A DNA stretch of 12,668 bases from an uncultured Dehalococcoidia bacterium (GCA_903890885.1 CAITCX010000316.1:1-12668); one strand, 5' to 3'. Shown: positions 6,003-12,668, numbered from the stretch's first letter. Translations and numbers: made by a program. The notes: generated by a model not told the origin, from the sequence alone.

Positions 6003-6683
6003 TTAAAGTAGTTCTATTTCTTTTAAGTCCTCGGCAATAATCAATTTAGCCTCGGTGAGTTCCTGTACTTCAGCGGCTGTCCAACCGGGCGCCACTTCTT
6101 TCAGAACTGGTCCTTTTGCCGTAAATTTAATCACAGCAATGTCAGTGACTATCATGTCCATGCAGTGAGGAGCAGTCAGCGGAATACTGCACTGTTTGAC
6201 TATCTTGGGCTTGTTATCCTTGGTGGTATGCTCTGTCGCCCCGATGATCCTCTTGGCGCAGAAAGCCAGGTCCATGCCTCCACCGATATTGCCCACGCCT
6301 CGCCCCGGGAACATCCAGTTAGCCAGATCTCCTTTTTCATTGACTTCCAGAACACCCAGGACAGAGATATCCACCCTTCCTCCCCTGATTATGCCGAAGG
6401 AATCGGCATGGTTGAAAAAGCACATCCCCGGCTTGGGATAAACATACTGTCCGCCCGCGTTAGTAAGGTCGATATCCGCCCACTTCGCTTTATCTTCATC
6501 CGTTACCACGGGCCCGAATCCCAGCATGCCGTTTTCAGTATGATAAGTGACCTCTATGCCTTCCGGCACGAAGCTGGAGCACAGAGTAGGTATGCCAATA
6601 CCCAGGTTAACGACGGCGCCATCGAAAAACTCTTTGGCGATTCTCATAGCAATAGCTTCTCGGCTTAATCTTTCTTTTTCCAT
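6003..6683 (-). CDS. 3-oxoacid CoA-transferase, beta subunit
   Basis: This 226-residue protein is a normal-length beta subunit of a family I CoA-transferase (AtoA/ScoB type). The catalytic glutamate that carries CoA as a thioester is E50 in 'HTENGMLGFGP', matching the family SENG-x2-GxGP pattern. 'NLGIGIPTL' (26-34) and 'NIGGGMDLAFCAKRIIGATE' further on are also typical. It pairs with the alpha subunit encoded 5 nt upstream. Its ribosome-binding site (GAGGTG) lies inside the end of the alpha gene, so translation is probably coupled. In this cluster it could move CoA between acetoacetate from the BKACE reaction and an acyl-CoA product or a carboxylic acid substrate. The exact donor and acceptor cannot be read from the sequence. 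It is the last gene before the terminator. Confidence 0.93.
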   Translation of the reverse strand: MEKERLSREAIAMRIAKEFFDGAVVNLGIGIPTLCSSFVPEGIEVTYHTENGMLGFGPVVTDEDKAKWADIDLTNAGGQYVYPKPGMCFFNHADSFGIIRGGRVDISVLGVLEVNEKGDLANWMFPGRGVGNIGGGMDLAFCAKRIIGATEHTTKDNKPKIVKQCSIPLTAPHCMDMIVTDIAVIKFTAKGPVLKEVAPGWTAAEVQELTEAKLIIAEDLKEIELL

Positions 6684-6688
6684 TTTAG

Positions 6689-7438
6689 TTACACCTCTTC
6701 CTTAACTTGAAAATCAGTTTCGAGATGACGCGGAAAATCTGTCTTTTCCGTTATTTTGACTACACGTTTTACAAAAATGCTCGGCACCACCACGCAATTC
6801 GGGTTTATCTCGCCAGGCTTGACTACTTCGTCCACTTCCGCGATGGTTAAATCAGCGCCCATGGCCATAATAGGATTAAACTGGCGCTGGGTTCCACGGA
6901 AAACCAGATTGCCCATTGTATCGGCCTTCCAGGCCCTGACCAGTGCCACATCCGCCCTCAAACCGTATTCCATTATATGAGCGCGTCCGTTAAAATATCT
7001 TCTCTCTTTACCTTCCTCAATGACTGTACCGGGACCGGTGGGGGTAAAGAAGGCCGCGATACCGGCTCCGCCTGCTCTGATCCTTTCTGCCAGAGTTCCC
7101 TGAGGCACCAACTCCAGCTCAACTTCACCAGCCAGAATCTGTTTCTCGGCTTCGCTTGGTCGTTTGGCCGAAGTTGAGAATGGGAAGGAAGCAATCACTT
7201 TCTTTACCTGATGGTTCTGAAATAGAATGCGGTGATCGTCATAATCCAGTGTCAGTCCGATGCCGCCGGCAGTGTTGGCTACCAGCGTCAGATTTTTAGC
7301 GCCCTGTTCGCGCAGAGCCCGGATCAGAAAGAAAGGGGTTCCGCCAGGTCCAGCGAAGTTGCCGATAAAGACCACAGATCCGTCTTTAACATCCGCAACA
7401 GCTTTTTTAAATGAATCGTAAACCTTATTGATCGCCAT
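6689..7438 (-). CDS. 3-oxoacid CoA-transferase, alpha subunit
   Basis: This 249-residue protein is an AtoD/ScoA-type alpha subunit. Residues 23-40 (VFIGNFAGPGGTPFFLIR) match the N-terminal CoA-binding glycine-rich block. 'TPTGPGTVIEEGKERRYFNG' (132-151) and 'DVALVRAWKADTMGNLVFRG' (164-183) are the conserved core segments. It forms a hetero-oligomer with the beta subunit, which supplies the catalytic glutamate. GAGGAG lies 5 nt before the ATG. The gene is 23 nt after the dehydrogenase gene and almost adjoins the beta gene, so it belongs to the same transcript. At 249 residues it is somewhat longer than many alpha subunits (about 220) and carries a charged C-terminal tail. Confidence 0.93.
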   Translation of the reverse strand: MAINKVYDSFKKAVADVKDGSVVFIGNFAGPGGTPFFLIRALREQGAKNLTLVANTAGGIGLTLDYDDHRILFQNHQVKKVIASFPFSTSAKRPSEAEKQILAGEVELELVPQGTLAERIRAGGAGIAAFFTPTGPGTVIEEGKERRYFNGRAHIMEYGLRADVALVRAWKADTMGNLVFRGTQRQFNPIMAMGADLTIAEVDEVVKPGEINPNCVVVPSIFVKRVVKITEKTDFPRHLETDFQVKEEV

Positions 7439-7461
7439 ATCATCTCCTCATAGATATTTTT

Positions 7462-8418
7462 TTATAGTACTGGTCCGGTAATGTCATTTTCCTGTAATAC
7501 TTTTAACAGCTTTAATAAACGAACGTCTCTGTCATGGCACATTTCGGCTTCGCTCTTGCCGTGATAATCGTAAAAACCCTTTCCGGACTTAACCCCCAGG
7601 TTACCTTTTTCAACCAGATCATAAAGCATTTTGGGTTTATATTCCAGCGGGGTGGAATCCTTGGTGTTGGTGGCATTTTTTGCGCTCAGGTCCAGGCCGC
7701 CAAAGTCGATCCTTTGTACTCCGCCTACTACCAGCATTCGCATGCCCAATCCCCATATCATTGCATCGTCCAGGTCTTTGGCGGATATGTACCCATTATC
7801 CAGCAGATAATATATTTCCCGCTGATAAGCCACCATAACGCGACTGACGACATAACCTGCAATGGGTTTATTAAATACGATTGGCTTTTTGCCCAGTTTC
7901 TTTAATATATCAACAACCGCCTCCACATTCTTGATATCGGTCTTATCGCTTTTAAGAATGTCGACCAGCGGAATAATCTGGGGAGGAGCATAAAAATGAG
8001 TAACTATTAACTTATCCGGACGCGAAGTTTCTACAAAATCGAAAATATTTAGCATACTGGAATTGCTGGCCAGTATAGTTTTGGGTGGGCAAATGGCGTC
8101 CATCTTTTTGAATATGTCAATCTTGGCATCTTTGTTTTCAATAATACATTCAATGGCCAGGTCGGCATCTTTAGCTGCCTCCTCCAGAGAGGCCGTGGGG
8201 TGAATACGGGCGATTATTTTCGGTATATCCCCTTTCTTGACCAGACCGGCCTCAACCATGGTGTCCAGGCTGCCCCTGATCAATTTGTCTGCCCGTTCAA
8301 GGGCCTGCGGAAAGGAGTCCTGCATGGCTACCTCGTAGCCGCCCATGGCGAAAGATTGGGCCACGCCGTGTCCCATTGTACCGGACCCGATGACCATGAT
8401 TTTTTTTATCTGAGGCAT
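7462..8418 (-). CDS. 3-hydroxyacyl-CoA dehydrogenase family oxidoreductase
   Basis: This 318-residue NAD-dependent dehydrogenase oxidises a 3-hydroxy group to a 3-keto group. The Rossmann motif GSGTMGHG is at 11-18 and 'ILASNSSML' at 115-123. The expected histidine is H141 in 'THFYAPPQIIPLVDI', and the C-terminal domain ends with 'GVKSGKGFYDY'. Two usual active-site positions differ: the Glu after the histidine is D153 (PLVDI), and the Asn of the G[FY]xxNR motif is S192 (GYVVSRV). The 'IPLV[DE]I' form resembles the carnitine and L-gulonate 3-dehydrogenase branches more than butyryl-CoA enzymes. A free 3-hydroxy acid, rather than a CoA ester, is therefore a real possibility, and it would feed a BKACE directly. 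GGGAG precedes the ATG, and it lies 18 nt after the cupin gene. Confidence 0.88.
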   Translation of the reverse strand: MPQIKKIMVIGSGTMGHGVAQSFAMGGYEVAMQDSFPQALERADKLIRGSLDTMVEAGLVKKGDIPKIIARIHPTASLEEAAKDADLAIECIIENKDAKIDIFKKMDAICPPKTILASNSSMLNIFDFVETSRPDKLIVTHFYAPPQIIPLVDILKSDKTDIKNVEAVVDILKKLGKKPIVFNKPIAGYVVSRVMVAYQREIYYLLDNGYISAKDLDDAMIWGLGMRMLVVGGVQRIDFGGLDLSAKNATNTKDSTPLEYKPKMLYDLVEKGNLGVKSGKGFYDYHGKSEAEMCHDRDVRLLKLLKVLQENDITGPVL

Positions 8419-8436
8419 ATTTAACTCCCAATATAT

Positions 8437-8772
8437 TTAGTCAACTTTGCTGATGATCACCAACATAGTCGCCGGTTCATTGCCCAGTACTGAAACCGCG
8501 CGTTCTTCACCGGGACCGATGTAAAGCATATCGCCGGCTTCAAGAATGTATTCCTCGCTCTGCCCTTTGACAGCCATTGAGCCTGATAACAGGCAATAGA
8601 CCCTTTCCATGGGCGATGAACTCATTTCAGCTCCGCCGTTAGGCAGAAAATGGGAATAACTTATATTGATATTTTTGGATTCCTGGCCTGATGTGATTTT
8701 GTGGCCTGTCCAGCAGTTGAAATGTTTCTTGGCTTCATAAGCTTCGCCCTGGGATGCTTTTACTAATTTCAT
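8437..8772 (-). CDS. Small single-domain cupin, metal ligands absent
   Basis: This 111-residue protein starts at ATG 8772, chosen because GGAAGG lies 8 nt upstream; an in-frame ATG at 8799 has no such site. Residues 46-107 have the cupin beta-barrel pattern: 'MERVYCLLSGSMAV' (55-68) for motif 1 and 'GDMLYIGPGEERAVSVLGN' (80-98) for motif 2. The usual metal ligands are missing. The HxH region reads EMSSSP, the ligand Glu position aligns with R57, and the motif 2 His position aligns with R91. It may bind an organic anion, or act as an isomerase-like or sensing protein, without a metal; the role is unknown. It sits between the hairpin at 8880-8910 and the dehydrogenase gene, and is probably co-transcribed with the latter. 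Confidence 0.8.
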   Translation of the reverse strand: MKLVKASQGEAYEAKKHFNCWTGHKITSGQESKNINISYSHFLPNGGAEMSSSPMERVYCLLSGSMAVKGQSEEYILEAGDMLYIGPGEERAVSVLGNEPATMLVIISKVD

Positions 8773-8879
8773 TTGATTAACCTTCCTTTCATACAACATT
8801 CTGGAATTCCGGAGCCTGGTCTGATAGTGAAGTAATGTAATGATTATCTTAGTGTGCTTTTCAATTGTACCACTATGAC

Positions 8880-8910
8880 TTCCGGTTGGGCTAATCTAGC
8901 CCAACCGGAA
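8880..8910. repeat. Perfect 13-bp inverted repeat (hairpin) between SDR and cupin genes
   Basis: TTCCGGTTGGGCT (8880-8892) is the exact reverse complement of 8898-8910, with a 5-nt loop. It lies about 36 nt past the SDR stop, in the only long gap (173 nt) of the cluster. No T run follows on the minus strand, so it is not a standard terminator. It may instead be a transcript-stabilising or processing hairpin, or a protein-binding palindrome. No convincing promoter was found between it and the cupin gene. Confidence 0.7.
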
Positions 8911-8945
8911 TATTTGCTGCGTCTTGAATGCTATTATTTCCTGGT

Positions 8946-9728
8946 TTACCCTATGGCAGTCAAACCACCGTCCAGGTAGAGGATTTGACCGGTTACGAAA
9001 TCGGAAGCCGGGGAAGCCAGGAATATGCAGGCTCCTACGATGTCAATAGGCTGGCCGACTCTGCCCAGGGGACAACTGGCCAGGAACCTCTTGAGTTTCT
9101 CTGGATCCTCCAGGGTCTTTTGCGAGAACGGAGTGGCAATAGTAGAAGGTCCGATGGCATTTACGTTGATTTTGTAAGGCGCCCATTCCGAGGCCAGAGA
9201 GCGGGTGATCATGTCGATGGCGGCTTTACTGGCGGAATAGCCTTCATTGCCGCTCCAGGCAGTGGCTCTAACACCCCTGACTGAAGACAGGTTAATGACC
9301 TTGCCTTTTTTCCTTTCTACCATAACTTTGCCAAATTCACGGCAGGTCAGCATTGTGCCGCGTACATTAATGTCGAACATGATATCCCAATCGCTGACCG
9401 GGAATTCAGTAGCCAAAAATTTCTTATTTATACCTTGTGAGTTTACCAGGATATCTACCGTCCCGAAAGTTGAAACAACTCTGTCTTTGAGAGCGGCTAC
9501 GCTTTTCTCATCTGTGATATCGAATTGCATACCCACCGCATTCGATGTTTTAAATCTTCCTCGAATCTCTGCGGCCCCTTCTTCGGCCCCTTTTACGTCC
9601 GCTATTACAACTTTGGCTCCGTATTCGGCCAGTCCGGCGCCCAGGGCTTGACCGATACCTCCGGCGCCGCCGATAATCACAGCCACCTGATTATCAACGC
9701 GGAATAGATTAGCCATCTTTCCTACCAT
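8946..9728 (-). CDS. Short-chain dehydrogenase/reductase (SDR), gluconate 5-dehydrogenase-like
   Basis: This classical SDR of 256-260 residues oxidises a hydroxyl or reduces a carbonyl with NAD(P). With numbering from 9728, the cofactor motif GGAGGIG is at 20-26 and D70 follows. NSQG (96-99) replaces the usual NNAG. N121, S149, Y164 and K168 (YSASK) complete the catalytic tetrad. 'NVNAIGPSTIATPF' (188-201) and the C-terminal 'TGQILYLDGG' are typical. D44 at the end of beta-2 (VIADVKG) favours NAD over NADP. The start may be 9728 or, more like relatives that begin MANLF, ATG at 9716; AGGA lies close before the latter. The gene follows BKACE 2 by 15-27 nt. The substrate is unknown, and oxidation of a hydroxy-acid intermediate fits the cluster. 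Confidence 0.9.
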   Translation of the reverse strand: MVGKMANLFRVDNQVAVIIGGAGGIGQALGAGLAEYGAKVVIADVKGAEEGAAEIRGRFKTSNAVGMQFDITDEKSVAALKDRVVSTFGTVDILVNSQGINKKFLATEFPVSDWDIMFDINVRGTMLTCREFGKVMVERKKGKVINLSSVRGVRATAWSGNEGYSASKAAIDMITRSLASEWAPYKINVNAIGPSTIATPFSQKTLEDPEKLKRFLASCPLGRVGQPIDIVGACIFLASPASDFVTGQILYLDGGLTAIG

Positions 9729-9743
9729 CCATTTTTATTTTTG

Positions 9744-10625
9744 TTACTTTTTTACTACAGGTACGGGTTTAAGTCCGAAAAGCTCGCGGGCTTCTGCCGG
9801 GGTGCAGGGCTCTTTGCCTAAATCACGAGCCATTCTAACAATTCTGGCTACTAACTGTGCATTGCTTGAGGCAAGTTCGCCCCTCTTGTAGTAGATGTTG
9901 TCTTCCAGTCCCACCCTCACATTTCCGCCTAAAATCATTCCATATACACCTAAAGTCGTCTGCATCTTTCCGACACCCAGTGTATTGAAATAACAGTTAT
10001 CGGGCAAGTATTGAAGATAGTTGTTGAAAAACATGTAGTTAGCATCCAGGGCACCCTGGTAGACCATGCCCAGTATCAGGTTAACGTTGTAAGGTGGTTT
10101 TAACAACCCTTTTTGAATGAGAATTTGAACTTCTTCAATCATAGCAATGTTGTAGATTTCCATTTCAGGTTTTACACCGAACTGGTTCATCCTTTTCACA
10201 AAACCCTCGATATCATCGCGGGTGTTCATGAAGGCCGTTCCAGCTGCCTCGCCTACTGTCCTGACCAGCGTTCCCATATTGAGAGAAGCCATCTCAGGAT
10301 AGGCCTCCAAGCAACCGGTTCTTTGTTCAACACTCAGGTTAGCGCCGCCGCCGGTTGAGTCTTGCAGAATAACGTTGCAGTTCTTGCGAATCCTGTCATG
10401 AATGTCTTTGAAAATCAATGGATCGCCGCTGTTGACGTTTTTCTTATCGCGGGCGTGGATATGTACTACGGCAGCCCCTTCATTGTAACAATCAAAAGCA
10501 TCTTTAGCGATCTCTTCTGGTTGTTCAGGGACAGACGGGTTCATTTTTTTGGTAACCATGGCGCCAGTTAGCGCAACAGTTATTGCAACCTTGTTTTCTG
10601 GCATCTTTAGATAATTAATAGCCAA
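9744..10625 (-). CDS. Beta-keto acid cleavage enzyme (BKACE / Kce family), paralogue 2
   Basis: This 293-residue BKACE-family enzyme would cleave a beta-keto acid with acetyl-CoA to acetoacetate and an acyl-CoA. Zinc ligands are H55 and H57 (VHIHARD) and E241, with R237 and D242 in 'VRVGLEDN'. 'QDSTGGG' (88-94) matches the QxSTGG substrate loop. The residue aligned with Kce E14 is M23 (LTGAMVTKK), so an amino-bearing substrate like that of Kce is unlikely and a more hydrophobic group may be bound. It differs at this position from the paralogue at 4682-5506, which has Arg. Translation starts at TTG 10625, 6 nt after GGGAG; the next ATG (10604) lacks a good site. It is second in the cluster, 32 nt after the cyclase gene. 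Confidence 0.94.
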   Translation of the reverse strand: MAINYLKMPENKVAITVALTGAMVTKKMNPSVPEQPEEIAKDAFDCYNEGAAVVHIHARDKKNVNSGDPLIFKDIHDRIRKNCNVILQDSTGGGANLSVEQRTGCLEAYPEMASLNMGTLVRTVGEAAGTAFMNTRDDIEGFVKRMNQFGVKPEMEIYNIAMIEEVQILIQKGLLKPPYNVNLILGMVYQGALDANYMFFNNYLQYLPDNCYFNTLGVGKMQTTLGVYGMILGGNVRVGLEDNIYYKRGELASSNAQLVARIVRMARDLGKEPCTPAEARELFGLKPVPVVKK

Positions 10626-10657
10626 ATTAGTCTCCCAGTATTATTTTCCCTGATCAA

Positions 10658-11443
10658 TTATTTTTCGTCGACAATAGCTACCAGGCGCACCATCGAGGCT
10701 TCTCCGCCCTTGTAATTGAGGGGGAAGCAAGCCAGCGTGCAGCGCTTGCCGGTCACTTCGTCGATCTGTCCGCCGGCGATTTCGATGCCGGGAATACCGT
10801 GCTGAGCCAGGGCCAGGTGGGTGGGCTCATAGATGGGGAACAGTTTGTCCGGGTCTTCGCCTCTTTCCTGCATATACTCATCTCTCAAATTAGGAGCCCA
10901 TTTGTGAAGAGGGGCATGGGCGCAAGGATGATCGGTGGCTCCGCCATCGACGGCCAGGGCTTTAATGTCATGCTCAATAAACCACTCCGCAGCTTCGGTA
11001 TAACAACCGGGGAAATGATTGAAGTATTGATATCCGTAAGTGGGGAAATATTTATGCCAGCCGGTGTTGATTACTACAAAATCGCCTTTTTTAATCTTGG
11101 GCTTGGCATTATCCAGATCTTTCCTGGTGATAATGTCCCATTTTTTCATATAGCGCATATCTACCACAACGCCCTCGCCGTAGCAGCTGGCCAGCGGGAT
11201 TTTGTCGATGGTGAGGCCGCCCTCAAGAACATGCAGAGGAGCATCCATATGGGTGGAAGCATGCATCTTGGTTTTGATAACTGTGGTCATTTTGTTTATG
11301 CGGCCTTTCTTGGGATCACCGGGAAATGTTGCATACTCGGGGAAAGTAACTCTGCTGATTTCAACATCATACATGGTGGGCCAGGGCCAAAGCGGGATTC
11401 CAGAGTAGAAGGGTTGTGACAGATCATAAAGTTTAGTCGCCAT
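10658..11443 (-). CDS. Cyclase-family metal-dependent hydrolase (kynurenine formamidase/isatin hydrolase-like)
   Basis: This 261-residue protein has the cyclase/formamidase family signature 'HASTHMDAPLH'. H61, H65 and D67 act as metal ligands, and H71 is the following conserved histidine. 'GDFVVINTGWH' (120-130), 'ALAVDGGATDHP' (162-173), H209 and E221 in 'THLALAQHGIPGIEIAGG' complete the usual active site. Enzymes of this family hydrolyse amides, lactams or lactones to carboxylic acids, using zinc or manganese. The length is nearer to isatin hydrolase-like members than to the roughly 210-residue bacterial kynurenine formamidases, but the exact substrate cannot be assigned. It has no signal peptide. 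GGAGG lies 6 nt before the ATG. As the first gene after a strong promoter, it probably opens the substrate for the downstream dehydrogenases and BKACE. Confidence 0.88.
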   Translation of the reverse strand: MATKLYDLSQPFYSGIPLWPWPTMYDVEISRVTFPEYATFPGDPKKGRINKMTTVIKTKMHASTHMDAPLHVLEGGLTIDKIPLASCYGEGVVVDMRYMKKWDIITRKDLDNAKPKIKKGDFVVINTGWHKYFPTYGYQYFNHFPGCYTEAAEWFIEHDIKALAVDGGATDHPCAHAPLHKWAPNLRDEYMQERGEDPDKLFPIYEPTHLALAQHGIPGIEIAGGQIDEVTGKRCTLACFPLNYKGGEASMVRLVAIVDEK

Positions 11444-11608
11444 TTACATCCTCCAATTTTTCTATTTTTGTATCTATCATAAAGCCGCAACATGCGGCCT
11501 GATTCTCTTGTTTCCGGAATAGCCTGGATGCATGGGATATGAAGGCCTGTCTAATATTAATACACAATAAGGAAATTTAAACGGTTGCTTTTTCTGTGCG
11601 ATGTTGTA

Positions 11609-11638
11609 ATTCTAAACTCAATACCGATTTATTGTCAA
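11609..11638 (-). promoter_or_regulatory. Promoter of the catabolic cluster
   Basis: TTGACA (11638-11633, 6/6) and TAGAAT (11614-11609, 5/6) are separated by 18 nt on the minus strand. The start would fall near 11602, leaving a leader of about 160 nt before the cyclase ATG. This leader contains a small stem-loop (GCCGCA 11484-11489 with TGCGGC 11493-11498). No regulator gene or obvious operator palindrome is adjacent. Confidence 0.65.
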
Positions 11639-11722
11639 TGTCTTTGGTCACAAAAAGCCAGAAGTGTACAATAAATTTATACGATTTTCATATCGTGGAA
11701 TCAGGAGTTCTCAACAGCTATT

Positions 11723-12668
11723 TTAATTTCTCCTTTTAACTACGAAATTGGCCAGTTTCTCAAGTGATTCCCTGGCGTTGTTATCCGGCAGTACTTTTAA
11801 TGGCCTGCAGGCGCTGTCGCAATACTCTTTAGCTTTTGCGTAGCATTCTTCGACTATATCGGAATTACGTACTTGTTCAATAGCCAATTGAATATTTTCC
11901 GTCCTTTTCCGGTCTAAGAACAGGCGTTTTATGGGATTGTCTTGAGGATAGCGTTCATTAAGTATCATAGCCGGTAAAGTCAGTGTTCCCTGTGTCAGGT
12001 CAGAACCGGCCGGTTTGCCTAATTCTTCTTCCGTTCCTACAAAATCCAGAATGTCGTCAACAATCTGAAAAGCCATTCCTAAATCATGCCCGTATTGCTT
12101 TAATGCCTGGATGGAGCTTTCAGGAGCTTCGCTGAGAATGCCCCCTGACTCTGTTGAAAGTAAGAAAAGAGAAGCGGTCTTGCCGAAAATTCTTTGCAGG
12201 TAATCCTCACGAGTCTGGTTTATATTGTACGAGTTTTTGGCCTGGTTAAGCTCGCCTCGCGAGATCGTCATCAGTGTTTGGGAAAAATTCCTGATGGCTC
12301 GGATATTGAGGGTATCCGAGACTTCCACCCCGGCCTTGGCGAATAGATAATCTCCTAGCAATACAGCGGCTTCCGGACCCCAGTTCTTGTAAACAGTTGT
12401 CCTTCCGCGGCGGGTCGCGGATTTATCGATAGCATCATCGTGCACCAGTGTGGCAGTATGCATTAGCTCAATAGCCGCCGCCATGTGCACCAGATACTCT
12501 AAACGATAGCTATAGAACCGACCGGAAAGCAAAGTCAAGGCAGGCCGGATCCTCTTGCCGCCTGCTCCCAGGCTGTGATTGAGAAGCTGCGCCAGCCAGG
12601 AAAAGTCCACCTGACTTACTTTTTTGATCGTTTCCTCGATTATTTTTAGATCATCTACCACCGGAGCA
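11723..12668 (-). CDS. Long-chain polyprenyl diphosphate synthase (partial, 5' end beyond window)
   Basis: This trans-prenyltransferase condenses isopentenyl diphosphate units into a polyprenyl chain, usually for a quinone side chain. Numbering from the GTG at 12661, GGKRIRP is at 34-40, the first Asp-rich motif is DDAID (75-79), 'GDYLFAKA' is at 103-110, and the second motif is DDILD (202-206). Small or polar residues (Ala, Thr) lie 5 and 4 positions before the first motif, as in long-chain enzymes. The frame stays open to the window edge (Ala-Pro before the GTG), and relatives read 'APxxDDLxxxE' here. The true start is therefore almost certainly a few codons outside, and GTG is not the start. 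The gene is unrelated to the cluster downstream, which has its own promoter. Confidence 0.92.
   Translation of the reverse strand, partial: APVVDDLKIIEETIKKVSQVDFSWLAQLLNHSLGAGGKRIRPALTLLSGRFYSYRLEYLVHMAAAIELMHTATLVHDDAIDKSATRRGRTTVYKNWGPEAAVLLGDYLFAKAGVEVSDTLNIRAIRNFSQTLMTISRGELNQAKNSYNINQTREDYLQRIFGKTASLFLLSTESGGILSEAPESSIQALKQYGHDLGMAFQIVDDILDFVGTEEELGKPAGSDLTQGTLTLPAMILNERYPQDNPIKRLFLDRKRTENIQLAIEQVRNSDIVEECYAKAKEYCDSACRPLKVLPDNNARESLEKLANFVVKRRN

Noticed and set aside
8773..8880. Separate promoter for the cupin gene (TTGAAA near 8853)
   Set aside because: No acceptable -10 hexamer at 16-18 nt; other promoters in this window are close to consensus, so a match this weak is not credible.
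4682..10625. Lysine fermentation (kce) assignment for the BKACE genes
   Set aside because: The aminomutase, 3,5-diaminohexanoate dehydrogenase and ammonia-lyase genes are absent, and the Glu14 equivalent is Arg or Met.
11681..11696. ACGAT/ATCGT stem after the prenyl synthase as a terminator
   Set aside because: Only 5 bp, AT-rich and without a proper T run; too weak to call.
1..12668. CRISPR arrays, insertion sequences, transposases
   Set aside because: No regularly spaced repeats, terminal inverted repeats or transposase-like translations seen on either strand.

Overview
The window looks like chromosomal DNA of an anaerobic bacterium, most likely a Chloroflexota member near Dehalococcoidia. 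The main clue is a 46-residue two-CxxC zinc-ribbon protein (5654-5794) very close to the DUF5679 proteins I know from that group. Supporting hints are the moderate GC content, canonical TTGACA-type promoters, strong GGAGG ribosome-binding sites and a keto-acid/CoA catabolic cluster. This assignment rests on recognition, not on a search.

Region 1 (1-3402, minus strand) is a type I restriction-modification operon read as hsdM, then an Abi_2/AbiF-type HEPN gene, then hsdS, which runs off the left edge. Between hsdM and the abi gene there is a compact transcription unit: a near-consensus promoter, a folded RNA of about 56 nt, and a U7 terminator ending about 11 nt before the abi start codon. The abi stop and hsdS start overlap as ATGA. 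This nested arrangement is the best candidate in the window for an unusual system: a HEPN toxin gene with its own small RNA, built into a restriction operon and translationally coupled to its specificity subunit.

Region 2 (3403-4129) separates the defence operon from a tRNA-Ala(CGC) gene whose 3' end faces the operon. It holds a well-formed plus-strand promoter and a 39-codon reading frame with a good ribosome-binding site, then probable gene debris.

Region 3 (4203-5794) holds a small lipoprotein and a first beta-keto acid cleavage enzyme (BKACE) on the plus strand. They converge through two terminator hairpins on the minus-strand zinc-ribbon gene.

Region 4 (5943-11638, minus strand) is a catabolic cluster behind one strong promoter and closed by a strong terminator. 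Its order is cyclase-family metal hydrolase, second BKACE, SDR dehydrogenase, a 13-bp-stem hairpin, a cupin lacking the usual metal ligands, a 3-hydroxyacyl-CoA dehydrogenase-like enzyme, and the two CoA-transferase subunits. A coherent reading is hydrolysis of a cyclic or amide/ester substrate and oxidation of a 3-hydroxy acid to a 3-keto acid. BKACE would then cleave this with acetyl-CoA to acetoacetate plus an acyl-CoA, and the CoA-transferase would move CoA between them. The substrate is not identifiable, and no regulator or transporter is visible.

Region 5 (11723-12668) is a long-chain polyprenyl diphosphate synthase gene lacking only its first few codons at the right edge.
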